Shown piece by piece: positions 30,690 to 42,901 of a DNA stretch of 64,000 nt. This DNA comes from Anodontia alba (taxonomy: Eukaryota > Mollusca > Bivalvia > Lucinida > Lucinidae). Position 1 is the stretch's first letter. Every line of letters begins with the position of its first letter. The stretch lies in assembly GCA_964016985.1 (NCBI GenBank), contig OZ024828.1:12636242-12700241 (forward strand), written 5' to 3'. The position numbers and the translations under genes were made by a program. The notes under the pieces were generated by a model that was not told where the DNA came from, ran no database searches, and saw only the letters and a list, made by a program, of their open reading frames with translations.

Positions 30690-33002
30690 GTAAGTTTAAT
30701 TACAGTCGGGGTCCGGTAACATTGCGCGGCTGTTTATTTTGCGCACCATTCATTCAAAGCCGCTCCAACTACATGTATGTATCAGGACATAATACTTCCA
30801 AATGCAAACTTGAGGTTAATACTAGCCAGTGGGAATGTATAATTTAAGGACTTTTACAGGAGGACCAAGGGACTTAGGACCAGGTCCTCTAGAGGACCAG
30901 GGGTATAATTTAAGGACCTACATGTACTACAGGAGGACCACTGAGCTTAATAAGTAATACAGGGCAAGAGATAAGAGGAGTATCTGAGTAAAATACCCAA
31001 ATGTTTTGAGCAAATACTCAATTATTTTCAAAAACCTGGGTATTGATACCCAATTGATTTGACAGAGTATCCAATTATTTCCAAATTCAAGGGTGAAAAT
31101 TAAAAGTTTCAAGGCCAGAAAAGCACATGATTACTATTTTATAGTATGATTACTGCACATAATATGTGTTTTTATTCTTCATAAGACAAATATAATCTTG
31201 AAATTAATAAGGTATAATGAAATACCATGATTTAAATACCTAAATCAGCATTTTTTGTGCTCTTTCTTTCTGTTTTATAAGTTTTACCCAATTAATTTTC
31301 ATTTTTGGGGGGCGGGGGTATCTTTTGGGTTTGAGTATCTTTACTCAAACCGAAAAATAAAAATACAATTTTACCCAATTGACTAAATTTTGATGGGGTA
31401 AAGTACCCAAAGGCTCCCAAAATTATCTGTTGCTCTGGTAATATCATGGCTATGATAATTGAAGATAATTATTGATTATTGATAAAAAAAAAAAATGACA
31501 CCTACTGGTACAGTATATCAACTGGCCCCCGTTTCACTAAACTTTGTAACTTTACGAAATTTGTAGACTTAAGAATTCTACTTACGAACTTCGTAAGAAA
31601 AACACCGGTGCATTTCACTAACGTCTTCGTAAGAAAATAACTTACGAATTTCGTAGCTAAGAATTCGTAGCTACTTCTTATTGCACGGAGGTTGAGATTG
31701 TGGGAATTTATTGTAAACAGAACACGTTAATTTAATTAGAGGGATCCCTGTTTTGGTTGTTTTAGATTTGTTTGGGCCAGATGCGAGAAGCAAAAACGAT
31801 AAATATTGAACGGAGAAAATAATAGCCTAACCTACTTGATCAAAGTTATTTCATCTGTTCCTCCATGTGATGCTATTGCTATTTGTGAAAGCGGAACACT
31901 GGCTGGTCCTTTGAGCTGAAGTCATAGGAATGGACAGGCCAAAATTGATACAGGTTGGCATGATACTGTCATACTGTGTTGTCATATATTTACTCTGTTA
32001 AGTAGTTATCGATGATGTCATTAATACGCAAGGGAGCTTACTCCGACATTTTTTAGTGTCTGGTAAAGGCTAGGCATAGTCTGAATCAGTTGCCTATTAA
32101 TATCAGTAATTGACTAAAACCCCGGTAGTGACTAGTGGCCCTCCAATAGGGTAACATGTTCCCTTGTTCCCTAAAATGATTTTCAAAATTGCTATAGTTC
32201 CCGTTCCCTGAAAGTAAATGGGCATGTTCCCGTGTTCCCCCAAACTGCTGGGAAGGCCTCAGTAGTTGTAACCCCTAGCTCTTCACTAAATATTCTGAAT
32301 CTTACGAAAGTCTAACAACGACAGAGGGGTCTGTCACCACTGTTTGATCGCGTACGTCAGACGTCAACACAAACTTTTTTTTTTTTTTATAAAAGTTTTA
32401 TTTTTCTGCCGCTTCACTTCCTCTCAACCCTTCCCTTCCATACATCACTCTTGTCGTCCTTCATTTTATTATTATTAGTCCATCTCTTTAGTTTCCCTAT
32501 CCCACCAACGGAGACAGGAGGATATGTAAACAATAACCGTTGTTTCCCAGTTTTTCTTTCCTGGAAAGGCATGCGTTTTCTTGCCTCATAAATATACCTT
32601 TCTATCCTAAATTAAATTCGTGATGGCAGGACCACCATTCTCGAGCCACCACTGTTAGCTGATCTTTGTAACCCTTATAACCCAGAAGATCGATGCAGAT
32701 ACCTATGCAAGCAGTGTAGGATCAGACGAAATGGCTCAACATATGCCGTCCCATCAGGGTCTGTGTTATTTGCCAGCCTGTAGATTATTTAGACTAAAAT
32801 TCCTATTGGTATATAAAGGGGCTGACCATTTTATTTTATTGTGTGTATGTGTGTGGTGGTGGGGGCTGTTTTTTTTTTTTTTTTTTTGTTCTGGAGCAAC
32901 ATTTTATTTCTCCTGCCATAAAACTTGAGTTTTTTTTTTTTTTTTTCTCCACAGCCTGGAAGCAAGAATTTTTTTTTTCGAACAAAGCTAGAACAATTTT
33001 TT

Positions 33003-33207
33003 GTTTTTTATTTTCAAATGAGTGCATGTGAGTTTTATGTCTCACTGACAGCTATGTCATATGGAGATGGGGACCTTGGTTTGCCTCATAAAGTCATGCC
33101 TCATGAAGTCAAATATGAAAGACTAGGGGAGCCTGGGATTGAAATTTTGACCCCTTGGGTACAAGTCGAACAGCTTTACAACTACACCACGGAGGCACCT
33201 TTAAGTA
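33003..33207 (-). repeat. tRNA-derived SINE
   Basis: Read on the minus strand the head is GTGCCTCCGTGGTGTAGTTG (A-box-like) followed by a B-box-like region (TTTCAATCCCAGGC). The tail AGACATAAAACTCACATGCA CTCATTTG is similar to the SINE at 13925. Box B is decayed. Confidence 0.65.
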
Positions 33208-33384
33208 GTAGGTTCAAATTTTAATAATGAGTGGGGATGAGTGGGGGTCTGAGGGCTTGATGCACACAAGTTATCGATATTTTGAAACATCAAAATGAAA
33301 AATAAAATAAAAGCAACTCCTTTATATCTTAGAAAAAGATTTGAAAGAAGAAGTGCTTAGTTATGTACCTATGGTTGAATACTG

Positions 33385-34037
33385 TATTTCATTATGCACA
33401 GCCATAATTATGTCACTCTGCACAGAGGAACGAAAAAAAAAAAAAAAAAAAAAGACGTGAAACACTGGCGCAAGACGAAAGTATGCAAATGTGTTGTCAC
33501 GTGATAATATGATCGCCATTGAACAATGGTGACCAATGAAAAACAGAGATTTTCTAATGAACATAGAACCTGCTGTTGCTGCTGTGCACGGTCCGCACAG
33601 TCTGATTTTGATCATGACAAATCTGGTTAATTTGTCAGAGCAGAAGCACTTTCATTATGCACAGCAGTACATTGTATGTAATTCTGCACAGAGGTATTAA
33701 AAAAAAATTGATGCGAAACACCAGTGTAGGACGAAAGAATTCAAATGTGGTGTCACCTGATAATATGGTTACTAATGAACAATTACAACCAATGAAAATC
33801 AGAGATTTTCTAATGAACATAGAACTGACCAATGACTAGATGTTTCTTCAAGACTGATAAAAACTAAAAAGTCGGCTTGATTATACTGAGAGCACTAACC
33901 AAAATTGGTATTGTCGCCCAACATTGACGGGCCGTGCAACTGACCAATAACTACATGTAGATGTTTCTTCAAAACTGATAAAAAGTCGGCTTGATTAAAA
34001 TTGGCTTAATGGCCAAACATTGACGGGCCGTACAATT
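33385..34037. repeat. Nested direct duplications
   Basis: One pair (about 33390-33575 and 33655-33835) shares GTCGTC-less blocks such as GACGAAAG, TCACGTGATAATATG and CAGAGATTTTCTAATGAACA TAGAAC. A second, shorter pair (33840-33935 and 33960-34037) shares GATGTTTCTTCAA, AAAGTCGGCTTGATTA and AACATTGACGGGCCGT. Confidence 0.75.
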
Positions 34038-35034
34038 GGGGGTGCATTAATATTGTAGAGATGCAAATAAAAACAAAAGCATTTAAAATATACCTGAAAG
34101 ACTGAAAGAAGCAAAATATCAATATTAATGGTTTTATTAAGGCTACATACTATATATGTAAATGAGTAGAGAGAGATGGGGTATGGGGTAAAAAGCCAAC
34201 AACATTTTAGAAAATCATATAAAATAGAAACAAATCTGCCCTATTGAGCCGGATTTTTTTTATTATTATTTTTGGAACCAAAATATTTTTTATACCCACT
34301 TCAGAGCTTTTCTTTTCTTGTACATCAAGAATTAGAATATTTTATTTTTATTATTATTTTATTATATTTTATTATTTTATATTAATATTATTTTATTTTG
34401 TAAAAATAAAAATGGATGTGCCGATACTTTAAGACACCGGTCCGCTTCAGAAATTCAGGTAAGGGTGAGGAGCTGTGCCTTTTAAACATATTGACCAAGC
34501 TGATTTATGCAGAGCAAAAAATAACCGAAACGGACTTTGGCGAACAGTGCATACTCCGAATAGCCCTCACAAAACATGGTATCTGCTGAGGGTCTACACT
34601 GTTTGCTTAAAGAACAACTTTTTTTTTTTAATTTACACTCACACACAAAAGAAAAGAAACCCATAAAATTGCAGCCGCCTTGTCTAAAAAGAAAATAAAT
34701 GGACGATTCTTTTTGAGAAATCTATCTGAATACAATGCAGTAACAGTGCAATAGCGTTGAATTCCTGCTTCTAATGCCAATATGTCGGTTTTCTGAGCGT
34801 TAGTCTCGCTACATTCTCGCATCATGTGCTTTTGATCAAACTTCTGAACAGTTTGGTAAACAGGCATTCAGTTCACAATGGCTGCCGATTACATGCACGT
34901 ATGCAAAGTTCAAAATGCCATGTTGGTCACTTGCCCTCAAAATATAACGTCAATTCATAAAAGACGCTTAAGTTGATAAACTTTCATTTGTAAGCAAGAA
35001 ATTCGTTCTCTGCAGTTCGGTGAAAGTAGCCTGT

Positions 35035-35460
35035 CCCGAAAATTATTGCAGAGATAAATGGCCGCGTTAGTTTTGCCTTGCATTATCTGTAGAATCTGGA
35101 CTGGACTCATATGTTTGGTTTGGGAAACAGAAAACGGTGTCTGATCTGGGTCTGGACTGTTTGCGTAAAATACACATTTTGTTTTTGGTATGTTTTGATG
35201 GTCCAGTTTGGTACTTTTTGATGGTACATTTCACACTGTATTTTCAGCTGTTTTCTGAAACAAGAAAAACACATCACATGCGCGCAAGTGGCACACACAC
35301 GCACACACACACACACACCAGGTAATGGTTATTTATGTCTGCGCTTTATTTTCTTTTAAAAGTATTCTAAGGAACATGCACACACACACATACACCACAC
35401 ACACACCTGTCACCAGGTAACGTTAATTTATAGCCGCCTATCTTTTTTGCTTAGTAGCGA
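35035..35460. repeat. Dispersed repeat with internal (CA)n
   Basis: GAATCTGGACTGGACTCATA TG, then CTGATCTGGGTCTGGACTG, TTTGGTATGTTTTGATGGTC and a CA-rich stretch followed by CACCAGGTAA. A second copy occupies about 46905-47660 and is interrupted by a SINE. Confidence 0.75.
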
Positions 35461-35676
35461 AGTCAGCGAGGCCAACTTGCAGCATGTGCACTATAATCAC
35501 CCTGTGAGTCCGCGGTCGGTTTGTGAAAATCGCTTAACTTTAAAACCACTGGGAATATTTTGATTTGTCAGAGGGAAATAATTCTCTGGTTTTATGTCAG
35601 AAGGGGTCCAGAAAGAAAGGCCGCTCCCCACCCCTCCCCCACCCACCACCCCTAGAAAATCAAACAGTCTGTCCCT

Positions 35677-35681
<5 letters not shown>

Positions 35682-35737
<56 letters not shown>
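35682..35737. repeat. (AG)n microsatellite
   Basis: About 55 bp of GA dinucleotides. Confidence 0.98.
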
Positions 35738-35742
<5 letters not shown>

Positions 35743-36639
35743 TTGAAGGCAACTGAGCCACACTAGGGCACATGGTGGGCTTCCTCCAAGAAGAGAGAGA
35801 GGGAGCGTCGTTCTGTTTTATCCTTAATATATTCAGCGATAGAATGACGTCATGATGATGCTACTCTGACGTTTTCACAAATGTCAACATAGCTACTGCT
35901 GAAGAAAAAGGCAAATAAAAACAATCAATTGATCTTTGTCGAGTGACACAGGCCGAAAACATCATTTAATGAGTTGCAGCAGTGCGAACAGGTGCTTTTA
36001 ATGTTTCTGTCACATTTTGAAGCCTCAAACTCGTGTTGTTGTACATGTCCTGGAAAACGAACAAGTGAGCCAGTGAAAATGTCCATGCTGATAAAGATGC
36101 GTAAAAAGCAGGTCAGTTTTTCTTATTTTCAAGGCTCATCTTACTTGAAAATGAAGATTTATTGGTTTAATTGGGCGTTAATCGAAACCGTCGCCATGAC
36201 ACTTATGAAATTCTCAAGAGTTAGACTGCCTACCTCCATGCGTAAAGTTACAAACAAACTTATGCAAAATCTTAAGAATTTGACGTTAGTGAAACGCAAA
36301 TTTTGAGTAACGAATTCGTAAGATCGAACTTACGAAAATCTTAGACTTACAAAGTTTAGTGAAACGGGGGCCAGGTATGTGAAATTGGCTACTGCCAAAT
36401 ATATCTCTTTAAATGTGTGATTTTTTTTATCCATATATTTTAATGAAATGTATTTTGTTTTGGCATCTTGTTACGCTTTTAAAATGACAAGGGAACATCC
36501 TCAAACAAAGCAAACCAAACGTTGTAATATCTGTCAATCTATCTTCATGTACTGTCATACGCCCTTGCGGACATTCTTGACAGGTGTGCGCTGTCAGTGC
36601 TGAATAAAGTATGAGAAGTGAGATAAAGTGCAAGATGTG

Positions 36640-37086
36640 ATAGTGAGATGAACAAAGATGAAAGGTTAAAAGTAGGTGAGAAGAGTGGTTAAAAACAATT
36701 TAGAAACACCATGTTTTGATCTACAGCCTTGAGTGGTGCAACTTACCAACTACTTCCTTGAACACATCAAGGGTTGGTTAGCTTACAACCGACTCGGGGA
36801 GGGCATTCCACTGGACTATTGCCAGAGGAAAGAAAGAAATCTTATAAAAGTTCTTTGATGCGTGGACTTGGCGGTAGGCCGGAGAGTGGCAAAAGCTGGA
36901 CACACGGGTATTGGGCTGGATGTATACTGGCATAGGAATTGCCACTAGTCCATGGACAATGCAGTAGAATAAGCAGAGACGTGCATCTCTGTTCTAGGGG
37001 TCTCCCAACCAAGTCTATCAGGCATGGCTGTAATGCTTGACCTTGTGTCATAGTCACTGGTGGTCCAGCGAGCAGCCCTCCTTTAG
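36640..37086 (-). pseudogene. Degenerate LINE RT C-terminus
   Basis: Reading leftwards from 37086, one frame gives RAARWTTSDYDTRSSITAMP DRLGW, the usual RRAARxV...SSVTxML..LxW motif after the RT of CR1/Jockey-like elements. After a frameshift another frame gives YRQVHASKNFYKISFFPLAI VQWNALPESVV, the usual 'YxxSFFPRTIxxWNxLP' ending. At least one frameshift and later stops make it non-functional. Its 5' side is cut by a HINE-like element beginning at 37087. Confidence 0.8.
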
Positions 37087-37329
37087 ATTTTTAGCTCACC
37101 TGAGCATGTAGTGCTCAAGGTGAGCTATTTTGATAGGCCAGTCTCCGTCTTCCGTTAACATTTGACATCTCCTCCTAAACCACTGAGCCAATTCTAACCA
37201 AACTTCACTGGAATGATCCTTGGGTGATTCTGACTGAAAGTTGTTCAAAGATTTGTAATCCTTGCAGAATTCTGGTTGCCATGGCAACCAAAAGGAAAAA
37301 ACTTTAAAAATCTTCTTCTCCTCTACCAA

Positions 37330-37900
37330 GATTGTTCAAGCCGTGATGATTCGTAAAAAAGCATGGCCGCCAGGGGGGCGGGGCTTATTTTCCCCTATAT
37401 ATTCATATAGAAAACTTAAAAAATCTTCTTGTCAGAAACCGATAGAGTGATTTCAATATAATCTGGCAGAAATGTTCCTTTGGTGACCCTCTACCAAGAA
37501 TGTTCAAGCCGAGATGATTCTTTGAAAACCATGGTTGCCAGGGGGCGGGGCTTATTTTCCCCTATATATCTATATAGAAAACTTAAAAAATCTTCTTGTC
37601 AGAAACCACTAGAGCGATTGCAGTATAATTTGGCAGAAATGTTCCTTTGGTGACCCACTACCAAGATTGTTGAAGCCGTGATGATTCATCAAAAAACATG
37701 GCCGCCAGGGTGTGGGGCTTATTTTCCCCTATATATCTATATAGAAAACTTAAAAAATCTTCTTGTCAGAAATTGCTCGAGCGATTTCAATATAATTTGG
37801 CAAAAATGTTCCTTTGGTGACCCTCTACCAAGATTGTTCAAGCCGTGATGATTCGTAAAAAAACATGGTCGCCAGGTGGCGGGGCTTATTTTTATATACA
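37330..37900. repeat. Tandem array of about 175-bp monomers
   Basis: Units with GTGATGATTC, CATGGCCGCCAGG, GGGGCTTATTTTCCCCTATA TA, AAAAAATCTTCTTGTCAGAA and AATGTTCCTTTGGTGACCC. Three full units and a partial one. Confidence 0.9.
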
Positions 37901-38310
37901 TAGAAAATGTTAGAAGAAAAATACACAAATATTCAATTTACGAAGATATTCTTATGAACTGACATTTGAAACAAATATCCTGAAAGTTTCAGTGCCGTGA
38001 CTCTTATAATTTGTGAGAAAGTCCTTAAAGTATCTCTAGTCAAGTTTTCACAAAGGGACCTTTTTGTTTGTCACACTCTGTCCAGCACTGTGACCTTATG
38101 AGTCATGGGTCAAGAAATAAAACTATTGAGAATTATGTAATTTCCACAAATTGTCCATGCTTCAGTTTTCATATGTGCAATTCTGCATGTATTCTGCATC
38201 TTATTGTATAATTTGGTAATTTTTTCAGGTTTTAGAAAAGTGATTTTATTGGAAAATGTCTGCTTAACCATTACCACTCTCTTGGCTAATCCAGCAGACG
38301 ACAAATTGGT

Positions 38311-38470
38311 GATATTTTTCTTATTTTCCCCAGTAAACAGGATTTGACTTTTCATGCAAATTGTCTCCATTGGAGACATTTTGCATGAAAAGTCAAATCC
38401 TGTAATGGAGACAATTTGCATGAAAAGTCAAATCCTGTTTACTGGGGAAAATAAGAAAAATATTTCAAAA
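38311..38470. repeat. Fold-back element, TTTTGACAT/CATGCAAATTGTC family
   Basis: CCCCAGTAAACAGGATTTGA and its mirror surround two copies of GACAATTTGCATGAAAAGTC; outer flanks ATTTTTCTTATTTTCC / GGAAAATAAGAAAAATAT mirror as well. A related copy lies at 50960-51125. Nested in H1. Confidence 0.85.
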
Positions 38471-39524
38471 TGTTGTCTGCTTGAAAAAATACACAGAGTG
38501 CTAAGCATTAATATGGAAGAGTCCATTACTAAATTAGGTCAAACAGGTAGTGTGGAATTTTAACTGATTGTGTAATGGCCTTTAAATTGCTTTTTATGGG
38601 ATATTTTAATTTGGAATTTACATATTTTTATTGTTGTTTTTGTAAGAACTGTTTATTTAGTGCATATTTTGGTCATAAAAGCTGTTAATTTTATTGGATT
38701 ATTACATTAACCTGCTGGGGTTGGCAGGTGGTATTGTGTATGTATAAAAGCAGGGCTGTGAATTTCCCTCTTTTCAGAGGATTTCCTCTTTTTTCACTGA
38801 AATTTGCAGAATTAAAAGTGTCAGATTTGCTCCAATATGTCCAATTTTGATGCCTTTTGAGTCGGGGTCTGGGGATTTCCTCTTTTTTGTATGGATTTCC
38901 TCTTTTTTATTGAAATCCAGTTCACATCCCTGTAAATGCTCAGTTTTTGGGCTGTTTTTATAGTAAATACACATTTTGGATTTCTCTCTAAATCTGTGCT
39001 GCTTTGGACTAAAATTAAGCTAGACCATCATGGCCCTTTTGTTTTAAAACTCAGATGAAAGTTGGAGACAATGATACTCAGGTGAACGAATTAGGGCCCT
39101 CTGGGCCCTCTTGTTTAATTATCTCTGTTGTAAGTGAATTCATGACTGCAATGTGCATAAAAAGTACAGATATTTTTACTTGTTTAAATGGCACAAAGAA
39201 GTACCTCACTTTTTGGGCAGATCTTAAAATCCAAAAGTGATTCCATAAGTACAGGGATACCTGCACTTCAGAGAAACATGTCTGACCTAAAAAATATTGC
39301 CTTGTGGATGCTCGTCAGCATGAATTGCTTGAGTCACTCTAATTAACACCCACAAACTGAATGTAGGGGAAAAAGTCATGGAAAAATCATAAACACTCAT
39401 TAAAAATTTCACAAAATTTTTTGAATTTTTCTTAATCATGCTGTTTTCATATAATGTCTGCAAGATAACATGTATGATAATGCCAGCCAAATCATAAACA
39501 CTCAATAAATTTCTGCAAAATTAT

Positions 39525-39809
39525 CATCACGAAAACACGCAAATATAATTTTGACCCCCATTAAACCCCACTTTTATAAAGTAAAACTGGGATTTACAGG
39601 GGTATACATTATTTTTCTTATTTCTGCTCAAAAACATAGATTGTGGGTACTCGTTAGAACCGCCTCGCCGAGGCGGTTCGAACGAGTACCCACAATCTAT
39701 GTTTTGTGCAGAAATATGAAAAAATATCAGAATTTTTTATCTGAAAATTTTCTTTTTTTGGTGGTGAAATTTTCAATATATATATTTGAATAGGCGTGTT
39801 TTCGTAATG
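39525..39809. mobile_element. Hairpin MITE family B (full copy)
   Basis: Left end CATCACGAAAACACGC, right end GGCGTGTTTTCGTAATG. The central hairpin at 39640-39704 is almost perfect (GTGGGTACTCGTTAGAACCG, apex CCTCGCCGAGG). Confidence 0.88.
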
Positions 39810-39895
39810 TATTGCCCCTTTATGACATACAGACAGAGAAAAAACTTGATTGAATGCCATTACGTTATATACATCAGATTAACAAGCCCGTGAGA

Positions 39896-39960
39896 TGAAT
39901 ATGCCCTTAAACCCCATTTTATATAGAGAAAAGTGTGGTTTACAGGGGTGTACATTATTA
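39896..39960. mobile_element. MITE family B terminal fragment
   Basis: CCTTAAACCCCATTTTATAT and GTTTACAGGGGTGTACATTA match the left arm of family B; the rest is replaced by a TGCCCCCACCATGG repeat. Confidence 0.65.
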
Positions 39961-40246
39961 TGTGCCCCCACCATGGGGTGGGGGGGACATATTGTTTTTA
40001 GTGCGGATTCTGTCGGCATCGGCATAGCCACTTGTCTGCACTCTATCTCCTTATTGAATGGACAGATTTTGGCCAAACTTATTTATTTTAGTGTTACGTC
40101 CCCTTGATTGCTGAAAAAGCCTCCTTTTGACTTTGTCATCAGCATAAGTCATTCAGTTTTGATCAGCTCTTCATGAAACTTGCAGATAATGTGGACATGG
40201 CGGGTTTGAGGAGGGGGCGGGTGGGGATGAAAATCTAGCAATTTAT

Positions 40247-40544
40247 TATGCCCCTGCCATTCGAAGAATTGTGGAAGGGGCATATAGTGTTGCCCCTGTC
40301 CATCAGTCTGTTTGTGTGTGCGTCCAAAACTTAAACATGGTCAATAACTTTCTTATTTCTGGATGGATTTTGAAATTTCTTGGCAGAATTAAATGTTAAC
40401 CATCATGAGACAATGTGTCGTGCGGGAAAACCCAGGTCCGTACCTCCAAGGTCAAGGTCGTACTTAGAGGTCAAAGGTCAAAATAATACTAACATCAACA
40501 TATTTTCAGGCGGGGGCATCTGTGTCCTGTGGACGCATTTCTAG
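40247..40544 (+). mobile_element. HINE/Helitron-like element with CTAG end
   Basis: 5' TATGCCCCTGCCATTCGAAG, 3' GGCGGGGGCATCTGTGTCCT GTGGACGCATTTCTAG. The TATGCCCCTGCC / GGCGGGGGCAT pair is a subterminal inverted repeat; the 3' hairpin (GTGTCC / GGACGC) precedes CTAG, the classical Helitron 3' terminus, followed by T. About 300 bp, non-coding. Confidence 0.65.
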
Positions 40545-41205
40545 TTTATTATGGCCTTACAGTACCTGGACAACTGTCATAAAATATTGATTTTTTTCAA
40601 TGATCGTTAATCCCGTCTACGCTGGAACTGTTAATCCTTTCCACACAACTGTTGCACAAGCTCACGTTTACCGTTCCGCATTCGACACAAAACCAATGCA
40701 ATTTCCACGCAGAAATCTTGCTTGGCTTCCGAAATTTTTTAGCGTAGAGCGTGAGCGGAATAACCTTCATGCTGACTCAGTACTTTACAAATCGGCAGTT
40801 TATCTTAATGTACCTTTGTTCTGTAATTGACGCTAAGATCACACAGATAGTTTCTTTGCCAAATATGGTTTGTTAATGATATATTTGGTGGTGTGAATAA
40901 AGATATGAGACAAGTTTTCTTTGATAAATATTTTTGGCAAAGTTGGTGTTCCAAGTACATGTATAATGTTGGTTTAAACAGTATTTTATTTATTGTCAAG
41001 TTCTACAATCATACATGAAATTTACAACATGTATAGTGTCAGGATCTGACTGTAAGCTTGAAGCTTATGTAAGTCATATCCTGAAATGTTCTGAAAAGTA
41101 TAATGTTGCACCACAATTACTTGCATAGTAATTTTCCCTTGTTTGGAATGTATCATACATGAGTCCTTAGAGCTTCAGTTTCATATTGAAACTCTTATGT
41201 TGCAG

Positions 41206-41358
41206 CTTGACAGTCCTGGAGAAGTTTGCTTTTATACGACGTTTCATCAGACAGCTCAGGCGACTTGTTCATTTTCATCTTAGAAAGGAATTAGTCTATG
41301 AGCAGGGCTATACCGACCTTTTAATTTCTTTTGGATTAATATGTGGGCTAGATGGAGA
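41206..41358 (+). CDS. Unknown protein, putative coding exon 2
   Basis: Acceptor TTATGTTGCAG, donor GGAGA|GTAAGT; 153 nt, open in the phase predicted by exon 1 (phase 2 in, phase 2 out). The 51 residues read LTVLEKFAFIRRFIRQLRRL, VHFHLRKELVYEQ, GYTDLLISFGLICGLDG: a strongly basic helix followed by a short hydrophobic stretch. The other two frames have stops or mismatched phase. I recognise no family. Between-exon continuity is inferred from phase and strand only. Confidence 0.6.
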
Positions 41359-41891
41359 GTAAGTTACCGCTTTATCATTGTTCACTTGCTCAAATTTTAA
41401 AGAAGACTAAAACAAAATTGAAAAGATCTCAAAAGCAGACCACGTTTCTTGGATCAGATGAAGACATGGGTCAGATTAAGTACATGCATCAGCTAGTTTG
41501 GGATCTGCTAGTTAAATAGTTAAAAACTGAATGCTGACTCAGTTTCTTTATGCCCCCAGCTTCAAGGAAGTTGAGGCAGCATATGGTTTGTTTCTGTTCT
41601 TCTGTGCATCACTACTTTGTATATATGTTTCATAACACAAGAACAATGCATGCTGGGGTCTAGAAATTTCATTTATATGTTCATCACGAAAAATTAGCTG
41701 ACCTGTGCTTTTAGCTGTCATGGGCTAAAGACTCCAGGGAGCTTAAGGATAGACAGTAGTCCGTTGTCTGTTATCCCTTTGTCTGTTCGTCATCTGTCCA
41801 TTGTCTGGGCCGTCCTTAAAAATTATTTGTTTGCTTTACCCCTACCCTGTAGTTTTGGTTGGGTAGGTAGGTATGGAAAAGATATATTTTT

Positions 41892-41990
41892 ATGCCCCCG
41901 CCATGAAGTAGAGGAGGGCATATAGTTTTATCCTCCATCGTAAGTCCATGTGACCATCTGGGCCCACAAATGGCCATATATTGGGTAGGC
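41892..41990 (+). mobile_element. 5' end of a second TATGCCCCCGCC element
   Basis: TTTTTATGCCCCCGCCATGA AGTAGAGGAGGGCATATAG resembles the 5' end of the element at 40247. No matching 3' end was identified; the arrays to the right may be its body. Confidence 0.45.
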
Positions 41991-42534
41991 CATATAATGG
42001 GTACTTACATAGAGTTTGCTTTATTCCGTTGGACTACCCAATACAAATGAGGTGTTTTGAGGGGTCATATTGGGTAGTTTTTCTACTGTTGGGTACTTTT
42101 TCATTTTTTTAAGCACGTCCGTGTGTACGTCCGTCACACTTTATTGTACTGTTAGTGTCTCCTCAACTTTCCCTACAATTTTCAAGGTAATGGTTTGAAA
42201 CTTTCACTATAGTAAGGATATAGACTGAGCATGTACATAAAGGTCACAGAACTCTGATCAGCTTATAATTGCTAGAGTTACATACCCTTGATTTACTTAG
42301 AAATTTTTTCTATACACATGGCATAGTAAGGTTCTTATCTCCGCAACTCCTCCTACAGTTTTCAAGATAGTGGTTTGAAACTTATACCATAGTAAGGATA
42401 TACAGTACAGCTCAGGTGGGGGTTTAAAAATCCAGCTCGACTCAGCAGGCAGTGGGCCACAATGAAAAGGATTAAAGTTTTATGGCCCACCGCGGGAACC
42501 CCCGAGCGGAGAACGTGGAGTTTACCTTGAGTCT

Positions 42535-42728
42535 TCACTACGGTCATTCTCTCCCTTCCGCTGATTCAAGAAGGGCAGTTGTCAGTTTCTGGCGAAAGAA
42601 TGTGCACAATACTGGTTAACCGCTTAGAGGACTAAGCCTGCCCAGTAAACGTGTGGTTAGGTAAACTGACCGCGCTCGACATGACCCCATTGGGTTGACT
42701 GGGCCGTAAAACCTCAACACAAAACAAA
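42535..42728 (+). mobile_element. SINE copy 4 (5'-truncated)
   Basis: Matches the body and 3' end of the SINE at 45494 (from TACGGTCATTCTCTCCC to AACCTCAACAC). Flanked by an 11-bp duplication ACCTTGAGTCT (42524-42534 and 42729-42739). Confidence 0.9.
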
Positions 42729-42901
42729 ACCTTGAGTCTGAGACGGGTAAAATATTGAATGTCTGTGAAAACTCAGCGAATGTCGCTGCGTATTCCCGGT
42801 GTTCCCAATGCGGGAAGAAGAGGACACAATAAAAGGAGGGGAGGGGGGGGGGGGGGGCTTGTTTTTAGACATGCGCAGAAGAAAATGCGATGTCATAATT
42901 A

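Larger units (their letters stand above)
31524..36372. mobile_element. 4.85-kb segment bounded by long inverted repeats
   Basis: The left end GGCCCCCGTTTCACTAAACT and the right end AGTTTAGTGAAACGGGGGCC are exact mirrors over the outer 20 bp. A second inner block also mirrors (ATTTCACTAACGTC at 31612 and GACGTTAGTGAAAC at 36282). Both ends are rich in CTTACGAA / TTCGTAAG. No transposase ORF and no clear target-site duplication were found. It may be a decayed DNA transposon or two copies of a shorter element in opposite orientation. Confidence 0.6.
37087..39115 (+). mobile_element. HINE-like element H1
   Basis: 5' end TTTTTAGCTCACCTGAGC then GTGCTCAAGGTGAGCTATTT; 3' end ACTCAGGTGAACGAATTAGG GCCCTCTGGGCCCTCTTGTT. 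The subterminal inverted repeats and a 3' GGGCCCTCTGGGCCC hairpin suit Helentron-type non-autonomous elements (HINEs). It holds a tandem array (37330-37900) and a fold-back element (38311-38470). Confidence 0.65.
30690..41205 (+). other. Intron 1 of the unknown gene
   Basis: About 10.5 kb between a GTAAGT donor and a TTATGTTGCAG acceptor, filled by inverted-repeat elements, a LINE fragment, SINE, HINE-like elements and a MITE. Small exons inside cannot be excluded. Confidence 0.5.

Noticed and set aside
35974..36306. 110-aa frame near the right end of the 31524-36372 segment
   Set aside because: It reads through the terminal inverted repeat; no motif and no splice signals were seen.
40600..40830. 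76-aa frame with plausible codon use
   Set aside because: No acceptor upstream, no recognised motif, and its sequence style matches dispersed repeats. Its relation to the gene on the same strand could not be supported.
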